Shown piece by piece: positions 42,899-51,362 of a stretch of DNA of 64,000 bases. The position numbers were made by a program, and so were the translations under genes. Origin of the DNA: CAKSST01 sp045535505 (GTDB lineage: Bacteria; Bacillota; Clostridia; Oscillospirales; Acutalibacteraceae). The notes under the pieces are model-generated. The model saw nothing but the letters and a program-made list of their open reading frames with translations. It did not search any database and was not told the DNA's origin. The stretch lies in the NCBI GenBank assembly GCA_045535505.1, contig JAZSLU010000023.1:1-64000 (forward strand). The letters run 5' to 3'. Position 1 is the first letter of the stretch; every line of letters starts with the position of its first letter.

Positions 42899-44743
42899 AT
42901 GTACCCGTTGTTTGATTCAAGAAACAAACTGTACAAATCAACACAAAAAGCCGTTGCCGCAGAAGAAACTTTGCGGTTGCGGCTTTTGCTGCATAATGCT
43001 ATTAGCGCACAATTGCACATTTATTGTGATACAAGCAATTACAAAGATACCATAAACCTTTTGCCTTGCGAAGATTTTGACGGCGCTAAATTCTACGGCG
43101 CCGAAATTTCTCTTGAGTGTGGACTTTATTGGTACAATTTCACCTTTACAACAAACGATGGCACTTATACTATCGGTAAGGGTGAGCATAACATAGGGCA
43201 AATTGGAAATCATCAGATGTTTCAACTTACCGTTTATGATAAAAATTTTTCCACTCCGGACTGGCTTAAAGGCGGCATAATTTACCAAATATTCCCCGAC
43301 CGCTTTTATAAATCAGACAAGGCAAAAATAAAAGACGTGCCTTGCGACCGCTTTATTCAAAACGATTGGCAATCAACACCAGCTTGGCAACAAGATAACA
43401 ACCCTTGCCGCCTTAATAACGATTATTACTGCGGAAACCTAAAAGGTGTAACCGAAAAACTTGATTATCTTTATAGTTTAGGTGTAAATTGCATATATTT
43501 GAACCCTATCTTTGAGGCGCATTCAAACCACCGTTACAACACTGCTGACTATATGAAAATTGACCATCTTTTAGGTAACGAGCAAGACCTAAAAGAACTT
43601 TGCAAAAAGGCAAAGAAAAAAGGTATTGCAGTTATTCTTGACGGCGTTTTTTCACACACAGGGGACGACAGCATATATTTTAATAAACGTTCAAGATATT
43701 CATCTGTTGGAGCCTACAACAGCACCGACAGCCCTTATAAAAGTTGGTTTAATTTTCACAACTGGCCCGACGGCTATGCATCTTGGTGGGGCATTGACAC
43801 TCTGCCCGAAACAAACGAAAATGACCCCTCGTTCAGCGAATTTTTGTGCGGCGAAAAGGGAGTTATCCGTCATTGGACCAAATGCGGCATTTTGGGATGG
43901 CGCCTTGATGTTGCCGATGAACTGCCCGATAGCATTATTGAAAAAATTCGCACAGCACTAAAAAACGAAAACAAAGACGCCTTGTTGCTGGGTGAAGTTT
44001 GGGAGGATGCTTCAAACAAATTCAGTTACGGAGCACGGCGGCGATTTTTACTCGGTAACCAGCTTGACAGCGTAATGAATTACCCCTTTGCCGAAGGCAT
44101 TATTGAGTTTGTAAATGGCGGAAAATCACGAAATTTAACCGACCTTGTTTTGCAAATTATCGAAAACTATCCCTCTTGCGTTGTACACTCTCTTATGAAC
44201 CACATCGGCACCCACGATACAGCAAGAATTTTAACCAGATTGGGTTGCGAGCATCTGCCGCAATCTCGCCAAGAACAAGCACAGTTTTCTTTAACTTCGC
44301 AACAACTGCAAAAAGCGAAGAAAAAGCTTCGTCTTGCCGTTGCGTTGCAATATACTCTGCCCGGTGTACCATCAATATATTACGGTGATGAAATTGGCCT
44401 GCAGGGCGGCAAAGACCCGTTTTGCAGAGCACCTTTTAATTGGGATTCACCCGATGCCGAGCTATACGAATTCTATAAAACACTTGGTAAAATTCGCAAA
44501 GAAAATGCATGTTTTATAAACGGCGAGTTTATTCCCCTGCCCGACTCAGATTTGGGTCATATTGCATTTTTGCGTCAAAGCAAAAACAACACTCTGCTAA
44601 TATGCGTAAACCGCTGGTGCGATAGCGTTAACATACAACTGCCGCCACAGTTTAAAAGTTGCAAAGCCCTTTGGGGCAATCAGCCCAACGGACAAAATAT
44701 TTTTGTTGATGGCGAAGACTTTTTTATAGGTATATGTAAATAA
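42899..44743 (+). CDS. GH13 alpha-glycosidase (neopullulanase/cyclomaltodextrinase-like)
   Basis: A 614-residue glycosidase with an N-terminal beta domain (about 110 residues), then the GH13 barrel. Catalytic residues are visible: nucleophile Asp in GWRLDVADE, acid/base Glu in LLGEVWED, and the transition-state Asp in HIGTHDTAR; region I is DGVFSHTGDD. The sequence GIIYQIFPDRF and the N-terminal domain point to a neopullulanase-like enzyme acting on branched or cyclic dextrins. No signal peptide, so it works inside the cell with GlgP. Confidence 0.9.
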   Translation: MYPLFDSRNKLYKSTQKAVAAEETLRLRLLLHNAISAQLHIYCDTSNYKDTINLLPCEDFDGAKFYGAEISLECGLYWYNFTFTTNDGTYTIGKGEHNIGQIGNHQMFQLTVYDKNFSTPDWLKGGIIYQIFPDRFYKSDKAKIKDVPCDRFIQNDWQSTPAWQQDNNPCRLNNDYYCGNLKGVTEKLDYLYSLGVNCIYLNPIFEAHSNHRYNTADYMKIDHLLGNEQDLKELCKKAKKKGIAVILDGVFSHTGDDSIYFNKRSRYSSVGAYNSTDSPYKSWFNFHNWPDGYASWWGIDTLPETNENDPSFSEFLCGEKGVIRHWTKCGILGWRLDVADELPDSIIEKIRTALKNENKDALLLGEVWEDASNKFSYGARRRFLLGNQLDSVMNYPFAEGIIEFVNGGKSRNLTDLVLQIIENYPSCVVHSLMNHIGTHDTARILTRLGCEHLPQSRQEQAQFSLTSQQLQKAKKKLRLAVALQYTLPGVPSIYYGDEIGLQGGKDPFCRAPFNWDSPDAELYEFYKTLGKIRKENACFINGEFIPLPDSDLGHIAFLRQSKNNTLLICVNRWCDSVNIQLPPQFKSCKALWGNQPNGQNIFVDGEDFFIGICK

Positions 44744-44774
44744 AAAACAGCGTTGATTTTCAACGCTGTTTTTT
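44742..44774. terminator. Bidirectional terminator, GH13 gene / recR
   Basis: AAAAAACAGCGTTG and CAACGCTGTTTTTT with a TTTT-type loop; ends both convergent operons. Confidence 0.9.
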
Positions 44775-44775
44775 A

Positions 44776-45378
44776 TTAGGTTATTTCGTTGCGGCCCTCT
44801 AAAGCACGGGAAAGCGTAACTTCATCCGCATACTCTAAATCGCCACCGATAGGAATACCAAAAGCCAGTCGTGACACCTTTAAACCCATTGGTTTTATTA
44901 TGCGGGCAAGATATCCTGCCGTAGCCTCACCCTCAACGGTTGGGTTGGTGGCAAGAATAACCTCTTTTATCTGTGGGTCTGACAGTCTTGCAAGTAGTTC
45001 TTTAATTTTAAGTTGCTCAGGACCTATCGAATCGAGCGGTGATAATACACCGTGCAACACATGATAAAGGCCACGGTACTCGTGTGTACGCTCTATTGCC
45101 ATAACGTCTTTTGAATCTTCAACCACGCAAACAACCGAGCGGTTTCTTGATTCTTCACTGCAGATGGGACAAACTTCAAGCTCAGTCAAGCACTGACAAA
45201 CAGGGCAAAGATGAATTTTTTGTCTTGCCTCAAGCAGCGCCTCGGCAAACTCTTTTGCAACATCCTCAGGCTGTGTGAGAATGGAAAAAGCCAGACGTCC
45301 TGCCGTTTTTTTACCTATACCTGGCAATTTTGCAAACTGCTGTATAAGGCGGTTAAGCGGTACTATATCGTATGCCAT
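44776..45378 (-). CDS. recR: Recombination mediator RecR
   Basis: RecR loads RecA at gaps together with RecO. 200 residues: N-terminal helix-hairpin-helix (KLPGIGKKTAGRLA), a four-Cys zinc finger (CPVCQCLTELEVCPIC), and the TOPRIM domain (VCVVEDSKDVMAIERT; GVLSPLDSIGPEQL). It lies 3 bases after ybaB in the ffs-dnaX-ybaB-recR unit, a classic arrangement. Confidence 0.96.
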   Translation of the reverse strand: MAYDIVPLNRLIQQFAKLPGIGKKTAGRLAFSILTQPEDVAKEFAEALLEARQKIHLCPVCQCLTELEVCPICSEESRNRSVVCVVEDSKDVMAIERTHEYRGLYHVLHGVLSPLDSIGPEQLKIKELLARLSDPQIKEVILATNPTVEGEATAGYLARIIKPMGLKVSRLAFGIPIGGDLEYADEVTLSRALEGRNEIT

Positions 45379-45381
45379 AGC

Positions 45382-45714
45382 TTAAAAACCGGGAATGTTG
45401 AGTCCGCCTGTTAACGCGCCCATTTCGCTATCAGATGTTTCAATAGCCTTGGATACAGCCTCATTAATTGCGGTTATTATAAGGTCCTCGCACATCTCGG
45501 CGTCCTGCTCAGCAAGTAACTCATCACTTAATTTAAGAGCTTTTAAAAAGTGTTTGCCGTCAACTGTTGCTTCTACCATACCGCCACCTGAGGTTGCAGT
45601 ATATTCTCTTTGTTCAAGGTCCTCTTGTAAGGCAGTCATATTCTTTTGAATTTCTTGCACCTGACGAAGCATAGCCTGATTGCTTTGTCCTGAATTGGGG
45701 ATTCTTACTTTCAT
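45382..45714 (-). CDS. ybaB: YbaB/EbfC family nucleoid-associated protein
   Basis: A 110-residue dimeric DNA-binding protein. The family phrases are MLRQVQEIQKNMTALQEDL, TSGGGMVEATVDGKHFLKALKLSDELL, and a GG-rich C-terminus. It lies between dnaX and recR as in most bacteria. Confidence 0.93.
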   Translation of the reverse strand: MKVRIPNSGQSNQAMLRQVQEIQKNMTALQEDLEQREYTATSGGGMVEATVDGKHFLKALKLSDELLAEQDAEMCEDLIITAINEAVSKAIETSDSEMGALTGGLNIPGF

Positions 45715-45731
45715 ATTTATTCTCCTAAAAA

Positions 45732-47318
45732 TTATATCGAAAAGTTTTTAAGTCTTTCATCAAAGGCGGCAAGAGGGTCAACCTGCGTGTCGGTTTTAGT
45801 GATTACCTTCGCCTTAGAAATCAAAAATTTTTGTCCGCATACGGCAAAAACTGCATCGTCAATGCGCTTTTGATTGTTTGCATCGGCTTTAATAAAATCC
45901 CAAAACGCAGCGTTTTGTGTATTAATTTCAAGCCTATCACCACTAACACTTGCCGTTGAACCGTTAAGCATACCGTAAAGCAACGGAGCGTTCTTCATAA
46001 GCTGTGCCAAAACCGCACTCCAAGAAAAACTGCCGCTTGGCATTTCTTTTGGTTCTTCTATCACAGTTGGTGAAACATCCTGCTCTTCAAATTTTGGAAT
46101 TTCTTCCTTTGTAGGCGTTTGATTTTGTTTTTGCGGTTTAGGCACACAATGCTCAACCTTTTTGGTTTTAACACTAGGTGTGACTCCACCGCTTTCAAGC
46201 GCCTCAATACGTGCTTGTAGTGATGCTATATCACCCTTAAGCTGAGGCATGCACATTTTAACGACCGCCATCTCCATCTCGCAACGAGCGGTTGTGCCTT
46301 TTTGGCGCTGTAAAGCGTTTTGCAAAACATCAAGATTTGCCATGATATCCTGCAAAGAAAACTCGCTTGCTTGTTGTACAAGTGTTTTATTCTGAACGTC
46401 TGAGCATACTACTAAAGAGCCTGAGTCTTTAACCGACTTTATAATCATCAAATCACGAAAATGAGAAATAAGGTCGTTACAAAGTCTCTTTGTATCAACA
46501 CTTGCAGCGTAAAGTTTATCAATAAGAGCCAAAGCCTCGCCCAAATTTTGATTTTTTATGCACTCAACAAGTTGATTTATATGTTCTCTGCCAGTCATAC
46601 CGCAGGCTTTTTCAACCGTTTTTTCGGTTATTTCACCGCCGCTTCCAGCACAAAGGTCAAGCAACGAAAGCGCGTCGCGCATACAGCCGTCAGAAAGCGC
46701 CGCAATAAGAGAAGCTGCATTTTCATCCAAATTTATTTCTTCGTTTTGAGCAACGTACAAAAGTCTGCTTTTTATAACATTTGCATCAATACGTGTAAAA
46801 TCAAAACGCTGACAACGCGAAAGAATGGTTGCAGGTAACTCCTGCACCTCAGTAGTTGCAAGAATAAATACAACGTGTGCGGGGGGCTCTTCCAAGGTTT
46901 TAAGCAAAGCGTTGAACGCAGGTTTTGACAGCATGTGCACCTCGTCGATTATATAAACGCGGTATTTTGCACTGGCAGGAGTGAAAACCGCCTGTTCGCG
47001 AAGCAAACGCACATCGTCAACGCCGTTATTTGATGCCGCATCAATTTCAACAATATCCATTACCTCGCCCGAGGCAATGTTTTTGCAAGACACGCATTCA
47101 CCGCAAGGGTCACCGCCATTTAAATTTTCACAGTTAACCGCCTTGGCAAGAATTTTTGCACAGCTCGTCTTACCTGTACCACGTGTACCCGTAAAAAGAT
47201 AAGCATGAAAAATTTTGCCCATAGAAAGCTCTCCCATAAGCGTTTTTGTAACATGCTCTTGTCCTACAACCTCGCTAAAGCAGGAAGGACGATATTTGCG
47301 GTATAGCGCCTGATACAT
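45732..47318 (-). CDS. dnaX: DNA polymerase III subunits gamma/tau
   Basis: The clamp-loader ATPase. 528 residues: MYQALYRKYRP at the N-terminus, Walker A GTRGTGKTSCAK, a four-Cys zinc module (CENLNGGDPCGECVSC), Walker B-type VYIIDEVHMLS, sensor 1 LATTE, and a C-terminal tau-like domain. The start is the ATG at 47318; the longer frame would run 39 residues into the SRP RNA gene and is not real. I saw no strong slippery sequence for a programmed frameshift. Confidence 0.95.
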   Translation of the reverse strand: MYQALYRKYRPSCFSEVVGQEHVTKTLMGELSMGKIFHAYLFTGTRGTGKTSCAKILAKAVNCENLNGGDPCGECVSCKNIASGEVMDIVEIDAASNNGVDDVRLLREQAVFTPASAKYRVYIIDEVHMLSKPAFNALLKTLEEPPAHVVFILATTEVQELPATILSRCQRFDFTRIDANVIKSRLLYVAQNEEINLDENAASLIAALSDGCMRDALSLLDLCAGSGGEITEKTVEKACGMTGREHINQLVECIKNQNLGEALALIDKLYAASVDTKRLCNDLISHFRDLMIIKSVKDSGSLVVCSDVQNKTLVQQASEFSLQDIMANLDVLQNALQRQKGTTARCEMEMAVVKMCMPQLKGDIASLQARIEALESGGVTPSVKTKKVEHCVPKPQKQNQTPTKEEIPKFEEQDVSPTVIEEPKEMPSGSFSWSAVLAQLMKNAPLLYGMLNGSTASVSGDRLEINTQNAAFWDFIKADANNQKRIDDAVFAVCGQKFLISKAKVITKTDTQVDPLAAFDERLKNFSI

Positions 47319-47350
47319 TTTACTTGCGCATCCTTTCTTCACTATACAAT

Positions 47351-47490
47351 ATGCGTGCTGGGGAGCACGAACGGACCGATTGACTGCGGCGCACAGAAAA
47401 ATCCACTTAATGCTGCTCGGTTCCCCGCCTGACATGGTTCATGGCATCCTATCGCACAGGACCCGCCCGTTCGCACGCCCCGGCACGCAT
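47351..47490 (-). ncRNA. ffs: Signal recognition particle RNA, small form
   Basis: The RNA core of SRP. The conserved helix 8 tip is recognisable in CCATGTCAGGCGGGGAACCGAGCAGCA, shown here in two parts: ATGTCAGGCGGGG and the asymmetric-loop side ACCGAGCAGCA. The 5' end GCGTGCCGGGG pairs with CTCCCCAGCACGC at the 3' end to give one closed rod of about 140 bases. There seems to be no Alu domain as found in the ~270-base Bacillus form. It sits 30 bases upstream of dnaX with no terminator between, as in other Firmicutes, so read-through into dnaX is likely. Confidence 0.88.
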
Positions 47491-47511
47491 ACCGGAACTA
47501 TTTATAAAACT

Positions 47512-47540
47512 ATTATACTCTATTATTAATTTTTTTACAA
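47512..47540 (-). promoter_or_regulatory. Sigma-A promoter of ffs (and dnaX operon)
   Basis: On the minus strand TTGTAA, 17 bases, TATAAT; transcription should start about 15 bases before the SRP RNA stem. Confidence 0.75.
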
Positions 47541-47548
47541 TACTAAAC

Positions 47549-47577
47549 TTGTAAAATTATATACTATTTGATATAAT
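47549..47577 (+). promoter_or_regulatory. Sigma-A promoter of Nudix gene and following genes
   Basis: TTGTAA, 17-base spacer, TATAAT, divergent from the ffs promoter. The remaining stretch to the ATG at 47657 shows no further feature apart from a TTGACA at 47605-47610 without a good -10 box. Confidence 0.65.
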
Positions 47578-47656
47578 TGTCTAAAATGTTTATATACTTT
47601 AATTTGACATAGTATATTAACAGCATTCAATTAGGAAGTTTTAAAGAGGTCTGCCA

Positions 47657-48166
47657 ATGGAAAATTGGGAAATTTTAAATGCTGACGGTCGCCCCTTGGG
47701 TCGTTCAATAATAAGGGGCAAAGATACACTCCGTCAGGGCGAATATCATTTGGTTGTCCACATTTGGATAACCGATGGTTACGGCAATTTTTTAATTCAA
47801 CGCCGTGCCTTTAACAAAAAACTTATGCCGGGAGAATGGGCGGCAATAGGCGGCTCTGCCATTATGTACGAAAAATCAAAAGCCGCCGCAGCTCGTGAAC
47901 TTGCCGAAGAAATGGGCATAAGAGCACGGCCCAACCAGCTTAAATTTGTTAAAAGAATTACACGCAAAAGTTCTATTATCGACTTGTATGTGTTAAAAAC
48001 ACGCGTACGTGCTTCTACCCTTAATTTACAAAAGGAAGAAGTTAGCGATGCAAAATGGGTTACTCGTCGCCGTCTCGAACAGATGGTTACAAACGGCGAG
48101 TTTCACAACTACGGCAATGAATATTTTAAAACGGTTTACCAAATTGCCGCAGACTATCACGATTAG
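47657..48166 (+). CDS. Nudix hydrolase
   Basis: A 169-residue protein. The Nudix box is complete: GGSAIMYEKSKAAAARELAEEMGI with the conserved REL-EE-G residues that bind Mg2+. The N-terminal GRPLGRSIIRGKDTLRQGEYHLVVHIWI resembles the YfcD/isopentenyl-diphosphate-isomerase-like branch of the superfamily. The substrate is unknown. Confidence 0.9.
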   Translation: MENWEILNADGRPLGRSIIRGKDTLRQGEYHLVVHIWITDGYGNFLIQRRAFNKKLMPGEWAAIGGSAIMYEKSKAAAARELAEEMGIRARPNQLKFVKRITRKSSIIDLYVLKTRVRASTLNLQKEEVSDAKWVTRRRLEQMVTNGEFHNYGNEYFKTVYQIAADYHD

Positions 48167-48189
48167 TGCACAATAAAGGAATGTAATTT

Positions 48190-49101
48190 ATGTTATCAAA
48201 AGATAAAATCTGTCAGGTTTGCAAAGAGCAACTTAAAGCCTCAGATGATATAGTTGTTTGTCCCGTTTGCGGAGCACCCTATCACAGAGAATGTTATAAT
48301 AACGCAGGCAAATGTGTATATGAAGAACTTCACTCGACCAATTTTGAATATAAGCCTCAAACTGAAGATGAGCAAACAATCAGTCAAAATGAGGAAAAAG
48401 CCGTTTGCATAAATTGCGGTCATAAGTTTGAAAATGACGAAAACTTTTGTCCAAACTGCCGAACTCCCAAAGATATTAATTTAAACTTTTCTTTCGGCTA
48501 TGACAAAGCAACTGCCGACTATTTGGAAAAAACCGATTCAGACGGTGTTAGTGCATCAAGTGTTAAAGCTTTTTCGCTCATCAACGCAAACAGATACGTC
48601 AACAAATATTTTTCTCTGGATAAATCTTCAAAAAAATCTTGGAACTGGGCGGCATTTTTAGTGCCTGAAGGCTGGTTCTTTTACCGCAAGATGTATAAGG
48701 CGGGCATTGTTGTAATACTTCTTATGATAATATCGGCAGTTTGTCTTATCCCTTTTAATGCCGCTTTGGTATTACCTGACCAACGAGTTTCAAGTTACGA
48801 GATGGTTGAGATAATGACAAAAGCTCTTACAACCATTCAACCCTTTGCTTTGGCTATGGCCTGGATAGGCTCAACTATTAATATTTTAATACGCATTTTC
48901 TGTGGACTTTTCGGCGACTATATTTACAAATGCTTTACCAAAGAAAAACTTTTAAACTATAAGCCGAAAAACCGTGAAGAAGAAAGCATCCCTCTTTTTG
49001 TCAGACTAAGTAGGCTTGGCGGCGTTCAACCCTTTATGTTTTTGGCAGGATATTTAATGGCAAGGTATATTCCCCAAATTATTCAGTATTTTATTGTTTA
49101 A
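48190..49101 (+). CDS. Membrane protein with RING-like finger, zinc ribbon and DUF2628 region
   Basis: 303 residues. N-terminal RING-like finger with CQVCKEQL, CPVCGAPYHRECY and a last Cys in GKC (residues 9-44); then a second zinc ribbon CINCGHKFENDENFCPNC (74-91). The C-terminal half holds two to three membrane helices and the WNWAAFLVPEGWFFYRKMYKAG phrase typical of DUF2628 proteins. Function unknown; prokaryotic RING-like domains often mediate protein contacts. The next gene is a shorter paralogue. Confidence 0.78.
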   Translation: MLSKDKICQVCKEQLKASDDIVVCPVCGAPYHRECYNNAGKCVYEELHSTNFEYKPQTEDEQTISQNEEKAVCINCGHKFENDENFCPNCRTPKDINLNFSFGYDKATADYLEKTDSDGVSASSVKAFSLINANRYVNKYFSLDKSSKKSWNWAAFLVPEGWFFYRKMYKAGIVVILLMIISAVCLIPFNAALVLPDQRVSSYEMVEIMTKALTTIQPFALAMAWIGSTINILIRIFCGLFGDYIYKCFTKEKLLNYKPKNREEESIPLFVRLSRLGGVQPFMFLAGYLMARYIPQIIQYFIV

Positions 49102-49119
49102 CTTTTTAAGGAGATTTAT

Positions 49120-49914
49120 ATGGACAGCCAAAACAAAAAAACATGCTCAAACTGCGGTACTGTAAACTCTGCCGATTTTTCTTATTGCAAAAACTGCGGC
49201 ACTCCGCTTTATTGGCAAGAGCAAACTTTTGGCCAAAGTCAACTCGAATTTGCACAGCCGCAAAAACACCAAAACGCGTTTTATGAAAACAATGGTGTTG
49301 ACGCAAAAACTATGGAAATATTTGTAGGCAAAAACGCCGACACTTATTTGAGCAAATTCACTACCATGAAAATTATGAACAAAAAAGTTTCTTGGCATTG
49401 GCCTGTGTTTGTTTTGGGCGTTTTGCTGGGTCCTGTCGGCATTGCTTTTTGGGCTTTTTATCGCAAAATGTACAAACTTGCATTTTTGTTTTTGGCTATT
49501 GGCTTCTTGCTCACCGCTTGTGATGTTTGGGCATCGTTTTTTTATCCTTTGGGTGTTGTTATAAGACAATACGGTAATGAGATTTTTACACCTGATGCAC
49601 TTAATGAGTTTTTAATTGTTGAAATAGCGCAAAAGTTTGTTCAAAGCACACATTTTTTAAGCTCGATTGTTTATTTGCTTAATTGGGCAACCATTTTACT
49701 TGCTTCTATGTTTGCTTTCAGAATATATGAAAAATTCGCCATTAAGCGTATAAAGTCAATAAAAGTATTATCCCACGACGAGTTTCCTGTTGAACATTAT
49801 ATCAAGTGCAAAGGTGGAACATCAACACTTGCCGCCGTTTTGTCACCTATAATATATTACTCTTTTGTATTTTTTGTTTTAATTGCAATAACCATAATTT
49901 CAATAATTCTCTAA
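49120..49914 (+). CDS. Zinc-ribbon DUF2628 membrane protein (paralogue of preceding gene)
   Basis: 264 residues. N-terminal zinc ribbon CSNCGTVNSADFSYCKNC, a hydrophilic linker, then SWHWPVFVLGVLLGPVGIAFWAFYRKMYKLAF, matching the same W-W-FYRKMYK phrase in the upstream gene, followed by three or four membrane helices. The two genes likely arose by duplication; this one lacks the RING-like finger. It lies 18 bases after its paralogue with AAGGAG before the ATG. Function unknown. Confidence 0.78.
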   Translation: MDSQNKKTCSNCGTVNSADFSYCKNCGTPLYWQEQTFGQSQLEFAQPQKHQNAFYENNGVDAKTMEIFVGKNADTYLSKFTTMKIMNKKVSWHWPVFVLGVLLGPVGIAFWAFYRKMYKLAFLFLAIGFLLTACDVWASFFYPLGVVIRQYGNEIFTPDALNEFLIVEIAQKFVQSTHFLSSIVYLLNWATILLASMFAFRIYEKFAIKRIKSIKVLSHDEFPVEHYIKCKGGTSTLAAVLSPIIYYSFVFFVLIAITIISIIL

Positions 49915-49929
49915 AGTTGGCGGAATATT

Positions 49930-50610
49930 ATGAAAAAATATACAACTTTATTATTGGATGCCGACCAAACCTTGTTTGACTTTAAAGCGGCAGAAAAACA
50001 GGCCATCAAAAACGTGCTTAAAAGCGCTCGGCTTCCCTATGATGATGACACCACAAAGCTTTACAGCCAAATCAATGACGGTTTTTGGAAAAAATTAGAA
50101 CGGGGCGAGATAAAACGTGAAGAAATTTACACGGGTCGTTTTAAAGAATTATTAAAGCAACTCGGTGCAAATTTTGATGCTGAAACTATGAATAAAAATT
50201 ATTTTGAGCAACTTCCCCTTTGCAGCAGACTTTATAACGGCGCACGTGAGTTTTTGCTAAAACTCGGCAATCAAGGCTACAAGCGTTATATGATAACTAA
50301 CGGTGCCGCACCCATACAACGCAGACGTATCGAACTGTGCGACGTAAACCATTTATTTGAGGGTGTTTTCATTTCTGAAGAAATTGGTTTTGCTAAACCC
50401 GATAAGGCTTATTTTGATTTCGTTTTAAATAAAATTGACGAGAAAGATAAAAACAAAATTTTGGTCATAGGAGATAGCCCCACAGCAGATATTGCAGGTG
50501 GAATTGCAGCAGGTCTTGCCACCTGTCTTTATAGCCCAAGCGGCGAGGGGTGTGAACCAAAGCCCGACTACATAGTGACAAACTATAATGAAATTTTTGA
50601 AATTATATAA
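49930..50610 (+). CDS. HAD family phosphatase, YjjG-like
   Basis: A 226-residue haloacid-dehalogenase-type hydrolase. Motif I is LLLDADQTLFDF (nucleophile and acid Asp), motif II ITNGAAPIQ, motif III the Lys in FAKPDKAYF, and motif IV VIGDSPTADIAGG. The alpha-helical cap and length match YjjG, a 5'-nucleotidase active on non-canonical pyrimidine nucleotides. It is the last gene of the Nudix-zinc-ribbon unit. Confidence 0.85.
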   Translation: MKKYTTLLLDADQTLFDFKAAEKQAIKNVLKSARLPYDDDTTKLYSQINDGFWKKLERGEIKREEIYTGRFKELLKQLGANFDAETMNKNYFEQLPLCSRLYNGAREFLLKLGNQGYKRYMITNGAAPIQRRRIELCDVNHLFEGVFISEEIGFAKPDKAYFDFVLNKIDEKDKNKILVIGDSPTADIAGGIAAGLATCLYSPSGEGCEPKPDYIVTNYNEIFEII

Positions 50611-50619
50611 GATAAACGC

Positions 50620-50661
50620 AAAAAAGAAGTAACTTTTGGTGAACAAAAGTTACTTCTTTTT
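50620..50661. terminator. Bidirectional terminator, HAD gene / tRNA-Val
   Basis: AAAAGAAGTAACTTTTG, GTGAA loop, and its full complement with T-run. It abuts the 3' end of the tRNA gene. Confidence 0.92.
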
Positions 50662-50737
50662 TGGTGGACACTAAGGGACTCGAACCCCTGACCTTCCGCA
50701 CGTCAAGCGGAAGCTCTACCAGCTGAGCTAAGTGTCC
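50662..50737 (-). tRNA. tRNA-Val (anticodon GAC)
   Basis: A 76-base gene with the CCA end encoded. Acceptor stem GGACACT/AGTGTCC, D stem GCTC/GAGC, anticodon stem TCCGC/GCGGA with loop TTGACGT (anticodon GAC, reading GUC and GUU), and T arm AGGGG-TTCGAGT-CCCTT. All arms pair well. Confidence 0.97.
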
Positions 50738-50759
50738 GTAATTATTTGCGGCAAAAGCC

Positions 50760-50788
50760 ATTATAACTTATGTCGCAAATAAAATCAA
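50760..50788 (-). promoter_or_regulatory. Sigma-A promoter of tRNA-Val
   Basis: On the minus strand TTGATT, 17 bases, TATAAT, about 23 bases upstream of the tRNA 5' end. It is also within a 9-base inverted repeat (TTATTTGCG/CGCAAATAA). Confidence 0.65.
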
Positions 50789-50797
50789 TAGTATTTT

Positions 50798-51349
50798 TTA
50801 AAAGTTTAAATCTTTCAAACCGGGATGAAGCTTGTCTTTATCAGAAAGCTTAATTTCCATATCGTCGGTAATGGGCCACTCGATTGCAACATCGGAGTCA
50901 TCCCACGCAAGACCGCCCTCTTCTTCTGGATGATATACATCATCGCACTTGTAAACAAACTCGGCTTCATCAGAAAGAACCAAAAAGCCGTGAGCAAAGT
51001 TTTTGGGAATAAAGAATTGACGTTTGTTTTGGTCACTCAGTTCCACACCAACCCATTTGCCGTAGGTTTTGCTGCCTTTACGAAGGTCAACAGCAACATC
51101 AAAAACACTGCCTTTAACCACACGCACAAGCTTTGCTTGTGAATATTTTTTTTGAAAATGTAAGCCTCTCAAAACGCCCTTGCTTGATTTTGATTGGTTA
51201 TCCTGAATAAACTTTGCGTCGATACCGCCTTCGATAAAATCGCTTTCCTTATAGGTTTCCATAAAATAGCCACGGCTATCGCCGAAAACCTTGGGTTCAA
51301 CAATAATAACGCCTTCGATATCTGTTTTGATAAATGTAAAATTTCCCAT
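50798..51349 (-). CDS. rfbC: dTDP-4-dehydrorhamnose 3,5-epimerase
   Basis: Third step of dTDP-L-rhamnose synthesis. A 183-residue cupin-type epimerase: EGVIIVEPKVFGDSRGYFMETY, FIQDNQSKSSKGVLRGLHFQ with the catalytic His, RVVKGSVFDVAVDLRKGS, and the Tyr in AEFVYKCDDVYHPEEEGG. Last gene of the rhamnose operon. Confidence 0.95.
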   Translation of the reverse strand: MGNFTFIKTDIEGVIIVEPKVFGDSRGYFMETYKESDFIEGGIDAKFIQDNQSKSSKGVLRGLHFQKKYSQAKLVRVVKGSVFDVAVDLRKGSKTYGKWVGVELSDQNKRQFFIPKNFAHGFLVLSDEAEFVYKCDDVYHPEEEGGLAWDDSDVAIEWPITDDMEIKLSDKDKLHPGLKDLNF

Positions 51350-51362
51350 TTTATACTCCGTT

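Noticed and set aside
46120..46180. A-rich stretch in dnaX as a programmed frameshift site
   Set aside because: No canonical A-AAA-AAG slippery heptamer in frame and no clear downstream stem.
47319..47435. A 39-residue N-terminal extension of DnaX
   Set aside because: It is encoded by the SRP RNA gene; MYQALYRKYRP at 47318 is the family start and has a ribosome-binding site.
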